NCBI GenBank assembly: GCA_023954855.1
Contig: JAGSGY010000019.1
Span: forward strand, 17,246-81,245
DNA from: Pseudomonadota bacterium
GTDB taxonomy: Bacteria; Myxococcota_A; UBA796; GCA-2862545
Length of the DNA: 64,000 nucleotides
Reading direction: 5' to 3'
This document shows, piece by piece, positions 53,355 to 61,873 of this stretch (position 1 is the stretch's first letter; every line of letters starts with the position of its first letter). A program made the position numbers and the translations under genes. The notes under the pieces were generated by a model that had not been told where the DNA came from, did no database searches, and saw only the letters and a list, made by a program, of their open reading frames with translations.

Positions 53355-53383
53355 TTGCCGCTAGACGTACCGGTACTTATATA
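53355..53383 (+). promoter_or_regulatory. Sigma-70 promoter with palindrome in the spacer
   Basis: TTGCCG (53355-53360) and TATATA (53378-53383) are 17 bases apart. Between them lies the perfect 10-bp palindrome GTACCGGTAC (53367-53376). It fits as the promoter of the TPR gene starting at 53442, and the palindrome could be a repressor site. Confidence 0.45.
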
Positions 53384-53441
53384 CCGCCGTCTTTGCACTC
53401 ATCCATGGGCGCCACCCGCGCCCCCGCTCTTGGAGCCTCCT

Positions 53442-56003
53442 TTGGCCGATGCCAACGCTCTGTACGTCGCCCGCGAGGACGACCTCGCCTCACTCTGGAC
53501 CCACTGGGAGGCGGCGCGCGCCGGTACCCCTCAGGTCGTGCGTCTCCAGGCTCCATTTGGCGGAGGCCGTCGCGCACTCGTCGGTGAGACCCTTCGTCGC
53601 GTCGCCGCAAATGATGCGGACGCCATCCTCTGTCGGGTTCAGTGCCTCGATCAGGACAACGGCGTGGGCTGGCTCCTACGCATGTACGGCGCACTGATCG
53701 CCACGCTGAACCAGGACGTGCTCCGCCGCGGCCGCATCGAGATGATGCTGAACGCCAAGCTCGCCTCGCAGCCCAAGCGCGTGCAGGGCTGGTTCCAGCA
53801 GTTCGTCAGCTCGCTGAAGGACGCGAAGACCGATGCTTCCAAGGGCACCGTCCAGCTGCGTATGCCGCAGGACAACCCGCTGATCGGACTCGTCGAAATC
53901 CTCTGCGCCATCGCCGAGAAGACCCCGGTCGTCTTCGAGCTGCAGCAGCCGTACGTCGTGTACTCCCTCGCCGTGGCCCAGTTCGTCGAGGCCTTGCAGA
54001 CCGAAGCCGCAGAGCGTGGCGCCAAGGTCATGGTCGTGCTCTACGACGAGCCCGAGTCCGAGTCCACGCAGGCCATGTTCCCCGTGCCGCTGCTCGACTA
54101 CTACAACCGCCGCAGCGACGACATCCAGACCCTGGCTCTCAAGCCGTGGACTTCGGATGACGTGTCCAAGTACCTCGCCGCCAAGGGCGTCCAGAGTGAC
54201 GCCGCGCGCATCGCCGAGGTTGCCGAGGGTCGCCCGGGCTTCGTCTCGGACCTCATCGACGTGCTCACGGCTCGCGACATGCTGGGCGCCGACCTGTCGG
54301 ACGTCACGCTCGCTGGCCTCGTCCCCACCGACGTGGACGAGGACGAGCTCGACACCCCCGATGAGCCCGCCGAAGAGGGCCAGCGCAAGCACGCGACCGC
54401 CGACGATCTCGGTCAGGTCTCGTTCTTCGCCGCGCTGCTCGGACAGGCGTTCCCGAGCGGCCTCGTCGCCGACATGGGCGGCTTCGACCGCGACAGTGTT
54501 GACGACCTGCTCGACGCCGCTCCCGACCTCTTCGAGGAAGTCCAGCGCGCCGAAGACCTCGGCACCTGGATCTACAAGTTCAAGCACGGCTCGTACCGCG
54601 ACGGCGTGATTGCCCTGCACAAGTCCGACGAAGACATCGCGCTTGCCCAGCGCGTTGGCCAGTTCATGGAGCGCTTCTTGATGCCCCGCGGACCGGCCTT
54701 CCTGGTCAAGACCGCGCGCGTCTACGCCGAGTACAAGGCTCCCCAGCGCGCCGCCGTGCTGCGCAACGCCGCCCTGACCAACGACAACCCCGACCAGTGG
54801 GGAATGTCCTACGACCTGATGCGCTACTTCGATGAGGTGCCGTGGCCCGACGCCGCCCGCCGCACGATCATGCAGCAGCTACTCGACCGCCTGATTGCCG
54901 CCGGCAACATCCAGGGGGCCGAGCGCCTGTACAACGAGATCACCGAGTGGGCGACCGAGAAGGAAGACCGCGAGATGACGGCCTGGGCGCTGTTCGCTGG
55001 CTCTCGCCTCGACACGCGTCGCAAGGACCTGTTCCGTGCGCGTGACCGCGCCAACGACGCCATCAAGCTGTTCGAGGCCCTCGAGCTTCGTCCCCGTGTC
55101 GCCGACGTGTACTGCCACCTCGCTGGCATCGAGCTGCAAGACGGAAACCCCGCAACGGCCCAGGAACACCTCACGAAGGCCGTCGAGTACGGCACCGTCC
55201 AGGTCGCCGAAGACAAGACGGGCGTGGTGCCGCGCATCGCAGCGCAGGCATCTCACCTTCGCGGTGTCATCGCTCGCCGCAGCGGCCAGCTCGAGCAGTC
55301 CGCCGAGCTCTTCCGCCAGGCCAACGAGATTGCTGGACAGTCCGGCCTCGGCGCCGTGGCCCTCGACTCGGGCCTCGCCTACGGTGAAGCCTTGCTCGCA
55401 AGCCGCAAGGTCGAGGATGCCCGCACGGTCCTGCGCCAGGTGCTGAACATCGCCCAGCAGCTGCGCAATCCCGTTCGCGAGCGCGCCACCACCGAGCTGC
55501 TCGCGCAGGCCGAAGGTGCGCTGCGCAACCACGACGCGGCCCTCCAGCTGGCCCAGCGCACCCTGCAGCTGACCCAGCAGCTCAAGTTCGACCAGATGCT
55601 CCCGGTCGACCTGTACAACGTCGGCTTCTTCACCTTCCTGAAGGACAAGCCGACCGAGGCGCTGACCTACTTCAAGCACGCCGAGCAGCGCGTCGGCGCG
55701 TTGGGTGCGAACCACCCCATCGTGAAGGAGCTCTTCTACTTCAAGGGCCTCTCGCAGCTGAAGACGGGCGACAACGCCGGAGCGAAGACCTCGCTCGAGA
55801 GCGCGCTCGGCCCGGCTCAGGCCACCAAGGACCTGCCCAAGGTCGCCTCGATTCACGACGCCCTCGCCGGTGTCGCGGTCTCGACCGGTGACTCGAGCAC
55901 GGCTCGCCAGCATCTGCAGCAGGCCATCGAGATCGCCGGTCAGGCGAACCTCAAGGACCTTCGCAAGAACCTGAAGAAGAAGCTGGACCAGATCGGCGCC
56001 TAG
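53442..56003 (+). CDS. Large TPR protein with a degenerate STAND-type ATPase domain
   Basis: 853 residues from TTG 53442, GGAG 6 bases upstream. The N-terminal 340 residues look like an AAA/STAND module (as in MalT), but the P-loop reads APFGGGRRAL: the Walker Lys is Arg43 and the next residue Arg44, so ATP binding is doubtful. A winged-helix-like part with acidic loop (DVDEDELDTPDEPAEEG) follows. The remaining 480 residues are tetratricopeptide repeats (for example AERLYNEITEWATEKE, NPATAQEHLTKAVEYG, DKPTEALTYFKHAEQR). It may be a scaffold or regulator. A strong terminator follows. Confidence 0.82.
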   Translation: MADANALYVAREDDLASLWTHWEAARAGTPQVVRLQAPFGGGRRALVGETLRRVAANDADAILCRVQCLDQDNGVGWLLRMYGALIATLNQDVLRRGRIEMMLNAKLASQPKRVQGWFQQFVSSLKDAKTDASKGTVQLRMPQDNPLIGLVEILCAIAEKTPVVFELQQPYVVYSLAVAQFVEALQTEAAERGAKVMVVLYDEPESESTQAMFPVPLLDYYNRRSDDIQTLALKPWTSDDVSKYLAAKGVQSDAARIAEVAEGRPGFVSDLIDVLTARDMLGADLSDVTLAGLVPTDVDEDELDTPDEPAEEGQRKHATADDLGQVSFFAALLGQAFPSGLVADMGGFDRDSVDDLLDAAPDLFEEVQRAEDLGTWIYKFKHGSYRDGVIALHKSDEDIALAQRVGQFMERFLMPRGPAFLVKTARVYAEYKAPQRAAVLRNAALTNDNPDQWGMSYDLMRYFDEVPWPDAARRTIMQQLLDRLIAAGNIQGAERLYNEITEWATEKEDREMTAWALFAGSRLDTRRKDLFRARDRANDAIKLFEALELRPRVADVYCHLAGIELQDGNPATAQEHLTKAVEYGTVQVAEDKTGVVPRIAAQASHLRGVIARRSGQLEQSAELFRQANEIAGQSGLGAVALDSGLAYGEALLASRKVEDARTVLRQVLNIAQQLRNPVRERATTELLAQAEGALRNHDAALQLAQRTLQLTQQLKFDQMLPVDLYNVGFFTFLKDKPTEALTYFKHAEQRVGALGANHPIVKELFYFKGLSQLKTGDNAGAKTSLESALGPAQATKDLPKVASIHDALAGVAVSTGDSSTARQHLQQAIEIAGQANLKDLRKNLKKKLDQIGA

Positions 56004-56021
56004 GCACCGAGGTCGAAAGCC

Positions 56022-56056
56022 AAGAGCCGCAGATTCGTCTGCGGCTCTTCTTGTTT
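56022..56056 (+). terminator. Rho-independent terminator of the TPR gene
   Basis: A 12-bp perfect stem AAGAGCCGCAGA / TCTGCGGCTCTT with tetraloop TTCG, followed by a T-rich run cttgtttg, 18 bases after the stop codon. Confidence 0.9.
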
Positions 56057-56101
56057 GTGGTCCCGGAGACCCACAGCTCGCCTACGGCCGTCATGGTGCC
56101 C

Positions 56102-56140
56102 AGAAACAAGAAGAGCCGCGAGCGGGTGGCTCGCGGCTCT
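56102..56140 (-). terminator. Rho-independent terminator of the thioredoxin lipoprotein gene
   Basis: On the minus strand a 12-bp perfect stem AGAGCCGCGAGC / GCTCGCGGCTCT with a 5-base loop, followed by tcttgtttctg, 19 bases after the stop. Its outer arm and tail are nearly identical to those of the facing terminator at 56022-56056. Confidence 0.88.
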
Positions 56141-56159
56141 CTTGCGGAAGCAGCTTGGC

Positions 56160-56981
56160 CTAGAGGCCGGCCTCGGCCATTGCACCGTCGAGTGCGCCGA
56201 AGTCCTGGTACTGCGAGTTGGTCGCGTTCAGGTAGCCGACCGTGCCGTCGCCCTTGATGTAGTGGTAGGTCGGGAAGCCATTGGTCGGCACGCGAGAAAC
56301 GTAGCCGCCTGCGGGGTCGTTCAGGACCGGAATGGCGGGGTTCGGGTAGGCAGTGTCCCAAGCGTGGAGCACGTCGGTGCTCGGCTCGGCGCCGTAGTTA
56401 TCCTCGGCGAGGATCGTGACCCAGACAATGTCGCCGGCTGCAATCGCGTCGCGAATGCCGGGGTAGTTGCCATCGAAGTAGGCCATGGTCTGCGAATCAG
56501 CGCGACCAGCGAGCCAGCTCGCCGTGTCCTGACAAGGCGGGCACCACTGGGCGGAGATGTCGATGATGACGGGCTTGCCGGCACCCATCATGTCGCTGAG
56601 GTCAACCGCATCGCCGAACTGGTCCGAGCCCGAGATGTAGGTCGGAGCCGGCTGGCCGAGGATTGCGGAACCCGAGCCCCAGGCGATCGCACCCTTGTTC
56701 GGGTTGTAGGGCCAGTAGCCCTGGTAGATGCGATCGTTGCCATCGATGGGGCTCGTGCCCTCGTTCACTTCCCAGAGGTCGAGGTACGTGTCGCCATCCG
56801 AGTCCTGCAAGAGCGGGTTGGTCCCCGCCTCGAACTCCTCGAAGTCGTTGAGGCCGTCACCGTCGGTGTCGGCAACGTCAGGCGAGGAGCCAAACTTCTT
56901 CTCTTCACCGTTGGAGAGGCCGTCACCGTCAGAGTCACAGGCGACGAGGGCGAGGAGCATGAGAACAGCGGTCGAGCGCAT
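56160..56981 (-). CDS. Thioredoxin-like lipoprotein with thrombospondin-3-type calcium repeats
   Basis: 273 residues from ATG 56981 (GGAGG site). The lipobox is LLALVACD, and the lipidated Cys is followed at once by three calcium-type loops: DSDGDGLSNGEE, DTDGDGLNDFEE and DSDGDTYLDLWE. Residues about 110-273 form a thioredoxin/TlpA-like domain with CxxC in SAQWCPPCQDTASW and the cis-Pro region in GFPTYHYIKGDG. It is probably a surface-anchored thiol oxidoreductase stabilised by calcium. Confidence 0.88.
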   Translation of the reverse strand: MRSTAVLMLLALVACDSDGDGLSNGEEKKFGSSPDVADTDGDGLNDFEEFEAGTNPLLQDSDGDTYLDLWEVNEGTSPIDGNDRIYQGYWPYNPNKGAIAWGSGSAILGQPAPTYISGSDQFGDAVDLSDMMGAGKPVIIDISAQWCPPCQDTASWLAGRADSQTMAYFDGNYPGIRDAIAAGDIVWVTILAEDNYGAEPSTDVLHAWDTAYPNPAIPVLNDPAGGYVSRVPTNGFPTYHYIKGDGTVGYLNATNSQYQDFGALDGAMAEAGL

Positions 56982-57099
56982 AAAGACCTCCGGGCCACGA
57001 CGGGGTGGCGGGACGGCGACGTTATGCCGGACGACTAGCCTCACCCGCAAGCGCTCGCGAAGCTTTGACATGTGTCAGTCAGGTGCCCGACGCTCGGAG

Positions 57100-58230
57100 C
57101 TACTCTCCTAAGACATCCTCGAGTGGCACGTAGCTCCCGTCCCCATCCGATTCGCCCGACTGACTGCCCAGAATCAGAATCGCCGCCAACAGCGCAGCGA
57201 CGACCAGGCCGAGAACGACGAGCACGAGACGCGAGCCGAGAAGTCGCGTGGGCTCAGGGGGGATCGCGCTGCCAGCACTCTGGCCGTAGAGCACCGTCGG
57301 CGCATGCGAGCCAGCACGCTGGCCATAGAGCACCGTCTCGTCAGGGCCAGCGCGGACATCCGTGTCCTCCTGGTCTGCCGATGTTGGATCCTGATCGTCG
57401 GTGCCCATGATTGCGAGAAGCTCCTTACACGAACCGATCCTCACCTCCCGCGAGGGTGTGAGGCAACGCTCGATCGCCCGATGGATCCGCTCAGGCGCCT
57501 GAGGAGCGAGCTCGCGGGACGGCACAACATCCCCTTGGGATGCGGCTTTCAGCACCGCCAAAGGCGTCTGCTGTGGGAAGGCTCGGCGTCCGCAGACAAG
57601 CTCGTACAGGACACATCCAAGCGAGAAGAGATCGGCGCGTCGGTCTACAGCACGTGCCGAAATGGCTTGTTCTGGCGCCATATAGGCCGGACTTCCAAGG
57701 CCAGACCCCTCCCCCGTGAGCGACTCTTCGTCGGACTCATCGTCGATCTCGTTCGCCCGCGCCGCACTGATGCCGAAGTCGGCGATCTTCGGACTCCAGC
57801 CTTCCTTCGTTCGCGCCAGAAGGATGTTCGAAGGCTTGAGATCGCGATGTAGAACGCCGTGCTCATGAGCATGGCCCACACCCCTCACGATCTGCCGAAA
57901 CAGAGTCTCGGCCTCAGGCATCGAGAGCTGCCGCCCCTCGAGCCAGGTGTCGAGTCCCGGGCCGTCGACGAGCTCCAGGATCATTGCCGGGTCGCCATCG
58001 AGCTCAAAGCGCTCGATCAGTCGCACCACGTTGCGATGCTGCAGCCGAGCCTGAAGTCGGCCTTCACGCAGAAGTCGAGCCCTCTGGATCGAGCTGGCAA
58101 GGGGAAGCACCTTCAACGCGAAGGCAGTGCCCAGCTCGCGATGGCGCACTCGGTAGACCTGGCCCATCGACCCCACACCGAGCTTGCCTTCGATGATGTA
58201 GTTCCCGACGATGCGACCGGTTGCGAGCAG
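57100..58230 (-). CDS. Eukaryote-like Ser/Thr protein kinase with C-terminal membrane anchor
   Basis: 376 residues if translation starts at CTG 58230. That start is needed to keep the ATP-binding glycine loop (LGVGSMGQVYRV); the only ATG/GTG/TTG in frame is GTG 58176, inside the loop. AGGAGG (58236-58241) lies 5 bases before the CTG, and an in-frame TAG immediately precedes it. The kinase motifs are complete: FALKVLPL (VAIK Lys), HRDLKPSNILLA, DFGIS and the SPAYMAPEQ activation segment. After it come two TVLYGQ(R/S)AGS repeats and one membrane helix (LVLVVLGLVVAALLAAILIL). It could phosphorylate FHA-binding partners. Confidence 0.92.
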   Translation of the reverse strand: MLATGRIVGNYIIEGKLGVGSMGQVYRVRHRELGTAFALKVLPLASSIQRARLLREGRLQARLQHRNVVRLIERFELDGDPAMILELVDGPGLDTWLEGRQLSMPEAETLFRQIVRGVGHAHEHGVLHRDLKPSNILLARTKEGWSPKIADFGISAARANEIDDESDEESLTGEGSGLGSPAYMAPEQAISARAVDRRADLFSLGCVLYELVCGRRAFPQQTPLAVLKAASQGDVVPSRELAPQAPERIHRAIERCLTPSREVRIGSCKELLAIMGTDDQDPTSADQEDTDVRAGPDETVLYGQRAGSHAPTVLYGQSAGSAIPPEPTRLLGSRLVLVVLGLVVAALLAAILILGSQSGESDGDGSYVPLEDVLGE

Positions 58231-58264
58231 CTAGACCTCCTGAGATCCGGCCGCAGTCTACCGC

Positions 58265-59485
58265 TCAGCCGAGAACAATGCGCACGGCGCGCTTCTTGCC
58301 GAAGCGGAGAACCACGCCGTCAGCGCGAACTCCGTCGGACGGGAGCACCGCATCAATCGCCCCCACCTTCTCTCCGTCGATGCGCACGCCGCCCCCCTGG
58401 ATGGCCCGACGGGCCTCGCCCTTGGACTTGCACAGGCCCCCATCGACGAGTGCCTGGATGACGTCGTAGCCATCGGCGACAACGTCCTCGCCAACTTCGT
58501 GCGTCGGCATTTCAGCGGAAGCAGCGCCGCTGACCATGGCCCGCCCGGCGGCCTCAGCCTGCTCGGCGGCGGCGGCACCGTGGACCAGGGTCGTCTGCGC
58601 ACGCGCAAGAACGCGCTTTGCCTCGCGGATGTCGGCACCCGTCAGAGCGCCCAGTCGCTCGATCTCATCGAGGGGCATGAAGGTGTAGAACTTGAGCAGA
58701 CGGGCGACATCGCGGTCATCGACGTTCAGCCAGTACTGGAAGTAGGCGAATGGGCTGGTCCGAGCCGGGTCGAGCCAGACAGCCCCGCCCTCGGTCTTGC
58801 CCATCTTCTTGCCGTCGGCCGTGGTGATGAGCGGAATCGTGAGGCCATGCACCTCGCTCTGCACGATGCGTCGGGTCAGATCGCTGCCAGCGAGAATGTT
58901 GCCCCACTGGTCATCACCGCCAAGCTGGAGCGTGCAGCCATGGCGACGATGCAGCTCGAGGAAGTCGTAGGCCTGAAGCAGCTGGTAGTTGAACTCGATG
59001 AAGGACAGCCCCCGCTCGAGCCGCTGCTTGTAGGCCTCTGCGGACAGCATGCGGTTGACGCTGAAGTGGCGTCCAATCTCGCGCAGGAACGAGATGTAGC
59101 CGAGCCCCATCAGCCAGTCGGCGTTGTTCGTCATCAGCCCACGCTCGCCATCGAGCACGAGGAAGCGCTCGAGCTGCGCCTTCATGGCGTCGGCGTTCGA
59201 CGCGATCTGGTCGAGCGTGAGCATCTTGCGCATCTCGCTCTTGCCCGACGGATCGCCGACCATCGCCGTGCCGCCACCCACCACCGCGATCGGCCGGTGG
59301 CCCGCACGCTGAAGGTGGGCCATCGCCATGATTGGCAGCAAGTGACCCACGTGCAGTGAGTCTGCGGTCGGGTCGAATCCGACGTAGTAGGTGACCGGTC
59401 CGGCCGCGAGGGCATCGCGAACGGCCTCTTCCCCGGTACACTGTTGGACGAAGCCCCGCGCCTTAAGCACGTCGAGGGGGTTCAT
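58265..59485 (-). CDS. tyrS: Tyrosyl-tRNA synthetase
   Basis: 406 residues. Class I signatures are HVGH in DSLHVGHLLPIMAM and KMGKT (for KMSKS) in DGKKMGKTEGGAVWLDP. The TyrRS-specific QLLQAYDFLELHRRHGCTLQ-region binds tyrosine, with GGDDQWGNI. A C-terminal S4 domain (GEARRAIQGGGVRIDGEKV) binds tRNA. It belongs to the TyrRZ-like group. The gene ends 35 bases from the kinase gene and may be co-transcribed with it. Confidence 0.96.
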   Translation of the reverse strand: MNPLDVLKARGFVQQCTGEEAVRDALAAGPVTYYVGFDPTADSLHVGHLLPIMAMAHLQRAGHRPIAVVGGGTAMVGDPSGKSEMRKMLTLDQIASNADAMKAQLERFLVLDGERGLMTNNADWLMGLGYISFLREIGRHFSVNRMLSAEAYKQRLERGLSFIEFNYQLLQAYDFLELHRRHGCTLQLGGDDQWGNILAGSDLTRRIVQSEVHGLTIPLITTADGKKMGKTEGGAVWLDPARTSPFAYFQYWLNVDDRDVARLLKFYTFMPLDEIERLGALTGADIREAKRVLARAQTTLVHGAAAAEQAEAAGRAMVSGAASAEMPTHEVGEDVVADGYDVIQALVDGGLCKSKGEARRAIQGGGVRIDGEKVGAIDAVLPSDGVRADGVVLRFGKKRAVRIVLG

Positions 59486-59686
59486 TGGCGCCTCCTGGCC
59501 GCTTCCCTACGCCGGACAGCGCATCGAGGCAAGGAGCCCGTGGAAGCAGACGACACCAGAGCGAAGGACCTGCTTAGACAAGGCGCCGTCCCAGAGCGTG
59601 CTCCGGTTGGATCCGCACTGTCCTACCGCTTGCTCGCTCGGCAGTCGATCCGCCCTGCAGGTAGCTCCGCGCGGCTGTGGAGGAAG

Positions 59687-61873
59687 ATGGGCATCGATGA
59701 CCCCTTCGCCCCACCGAAGGCGCCGACTGGCGAGGTCATCAAGGAACATCGCGCCCCCGCGGCCGCGGGTCGATTCAAGCAGATCGACAAGTACGCCGAG
59801 AAGAAGAAAAAGAAGCAGAACGCGCACCACCACGGCCTGCCGAAGAAGCCCAAGGTGAGCGATGCTCGTCGCAAGCAGCTCGCAGAGGCGGAGGAGCTCG
59901 CGCGACGGGAGATTCAGCGAAAGCGCCTGACGGCGCAGTTTGGTGAAGAGGCGGCCCAGCGCATGCTCACCAAGTCCGCCACTGAGAATGCACCCACGCC
60001 GCAGGTGCCCAAGAAGCGGCGTCGGCCAACGGTAAGTGCCGCACCTCCGCCGGTCGCCAATCCAACCGAAGAAGGTGCCCCACTCGACCGCCGTCCCCCA
60101 CGGATCATCCCGACTGCGCAGAGCGACGAGCGACGCAGCATTCGAGTCACCTCCGCCCGGGATGAGGACGGTGTGGATCGGCGACCGCCTCGTATCGCCG
60201 GCCCGTCAAAGCCGAAGAGCAGCCGCCCGCGCATGAGCCGAAGTCGCTCCACGGCGCCAACACCCGGTGACGATGCCGTCGACCGCAGGCCACCCCGGGT
60301 CGGACGCGCTGCTCCCGAGCAGGGCCCCAGCCGCCGGCCCCGCGTGACCGAGGCTCCCGGAGACATCGACCGCCGTCCGCCACGTGTGGGGCTCGCGGCC
60401 CGTCCAGAGCCCGTGGCCGAGGCCGCCGAAGTCGACCGGCGCCCACCCCGCAAGCCCGCCGCGCCCGAACGCTCCCTCCCGTCCTCCGGCGGCGGCATGG
60501 ACGACCTGTTTGGAGGCATGCAGGAAGGTCGCATCAAGCGACCGAAGAAGACCGAAGATGGGCCGCGGCGGCCCGTGGTGACCGCTCCGACCGAAGGCCT
60601 CGATCGCTCACCGCCGAAACCAGGCGACGCCCCACCCGTCGACCGCACCCCTCCCCGGCTAGCGCACACGCCGCCGCCGAAGCGAAAGCCGTTTGCAGAG
60701 GCTGACGGGGTCGCGCCGGAGGCCCCAGTCGATCGCACCCCGCCCAAACCAAGCGCCGCGCCCGTCGATCGGACGCCCCCTCGCAAGGGCAGCAGCGGCG
60801 GGCTCGACGACCTCTTCGGCGGCATGCAGCAGGGACGCATCAAGCGGCCCCCAAAGGCCGATGGGCCCCGCCGCCCCGTCGTGACTGCCCCGACGGAGGG
60901 CCTCGATCGCAGACCGCCGAAGCCGGGTGACGCGCCTCCTGTGGACCGCACCCCACCGCGACTGGCCCACACCCCGGCGCCCAAGCGAAAGCCGTTTGCA
61001 GAGGCCGACGGGGCTGTGCCAGAGGCGCCTGTCGATCGAACGCCGCCCAAGCCGAGCGCTGCTCCCGTTGATCGCACGCCCCCCCGCAAAGGCAGCAGCG
61101 GCGGGCTCGACGATCTGTTCGGCGGCATGCAGCAGGGACGCATCAAGCGGCCACCGAGAGCCGACGGCCCTCGACGCCCCGTCGTGACTGCCCCGACGGA
61201 GGGCCTCGATCGCACCCCGCCGAAGCCCGGCGACACGCCGCCCGTCGACCGCACCCCTCCCCGCCTGGCCCACACCCCGGCGCCCAAGCGAAAGCCGTTT
61301 GCAGAGGCCGACGGCGTCGTGCCAGAGACCCCGATCGACCGCACTCCTCCGAGGCCTAGCGCGACCCCGGTGGATCGCACGCCCCCCCGAAGGGGAAGCG
61401 GCGGAAGTGCCATGGACGGCTTGTTCGGAGGAACCCAACAGGGCCGCATCAAGCGCCCCAAGAAGGCCGACGGCCCGCGGCGCCCCGTGGTCACCGCGCC
61501 GACCGAGGGCATTGACCGCACTCCACCGAAGCCGGGCGCACCCGCCCCGGTCGACCGCACTCCACCGCGCCTCGCCCACACCCCGGCCCCGAAGCGCAAG
61601 CCCTTTGCAGAAGCCGACGCAGCTCCAGTCGAGCCCGCGATCGATCGCACCCCACCAAAGCCCTCACGGGCGCCCGTAGACCGCACTCCCCCTCGCAAGA
61701 GCGCCGGCGGAAGCGGCATGGACGGCTTGTTCGGAGGAAGCCAGCAGGGGCGCATCAAGCGCCCGAAGAAGTCCGATGGCCCCCGGCGACCGGTGGTGAC
61801 GAGCCCGAGTGAGAGCGACCCCGTCGACCGAAGGCCCCCTCGTCTTCCGACTCCGAAGAAGCCGAAGGACTAG
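59687..61873 (+). CDS. 728-residue hDRxPP-repeat protein
   Basis: From ATG 59687 (GGAGG directly upstream). There is no signal peptide or membrane helix. Residues 1-110 are highly charged and helical (KYAEKKKKKQNAHHHGLPKK). After that the motif (V/I/L)-D-R-(R/T/S)-P-P-(R/K) occurs 22 times. From about residue 270 there are five copies of a second motif, (M/L)D(D/G)LFGG(M/T/S)Q-QGRIKRP, and the two are combined in four tandem units of 101-102 residues. The protein is basic and probably unstructured. Such proteins could bind RNA, DNA or a polymer, or act as a length-variable linker. No family is recognised. Its stop overlaps the gamma-carboxylase-like gene stop by four bases (CTAG). Confidence 0.85.
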   Translation: MGIDDPFAPPKAPTGEVIKEHRAPAAAGRFKQIDKYAEKKKKKQNAHHHGLPKKPKVSDARRKQLAEAEELARREIQRKRLTAQFGEEAAQRMLTKSATENAPTPQVPKKRRRPTVSAAPPPVANPTEEGAPLDRRPPRIIPTAQSDERRSIRVTSARDEDGVDRRPPRIAGPSKPKSSRPRMSRSRSTAPTPGDDAVDRRPPRVGRAAPEQGPSRRPRVTEAPGDIDRRPPRVGLAARPEPVAEAAEVDRRPPRKPAAPERSLPSSGGGMDDLFGGMQEGRIKRPKKTEDGPRRPVVTAPTEGLDRSPPKPGDAPPVDRTPPRLAHTPPPKRKPFAEADGVAPEAPVDRTPPKPSAAPVDRTPPRKGSSGGLDDLFGGMQQGRIKRPPKADGPRRPVVTAPTEGLDRRPPKPGDAPPVDRTPPRLAHTPAPKRKPFAEADGAVPEAPVDRTPPKPSAAPVDRTPPRKGSSGGLDDLFGGMQQGRIKRPPRADGPRRPVVTAPTEGLDRTPPKPGDTPPVDRTPPRLAHTPAPKRKPFAEADGVVPETPIDRTPPRPSATPVDRTPPRRGSGGSAMDGLFGGTQQGRIKRPKKADGPRRPVVTAPTEGIDRTPPKPGAPAPVDRTPPRLAHTPAPKRKPFAEADAAPVEPAIDRTPPKPSRAPVDRTPPRKSAGGSGMDGLFGGSQQGRIKRPKKSDGPRRPVVTSPSESDPVDRRPPRLPTPKKPKD
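60602..61825 (+). repeat. Four tandem 303-312-bp coding repeats
   Basis: Units start with the hDR(S/R/T)PPKPG codons near 60602, 60905, 61208 and 61514 and end near 61825. The spacings are 303, 303, 306 and 312 bases, and units 1-3 are highly similar at the DNA level. This indicates recent duplication or gene conversion. Confidence 0.85.

Noticed and set aside
59914..61758. 614-residue minus-strand ORF across the repeat protein
   Set aside because: The repeats force an open complementary frame (GGVRSTG repeats). No start signal or family support.
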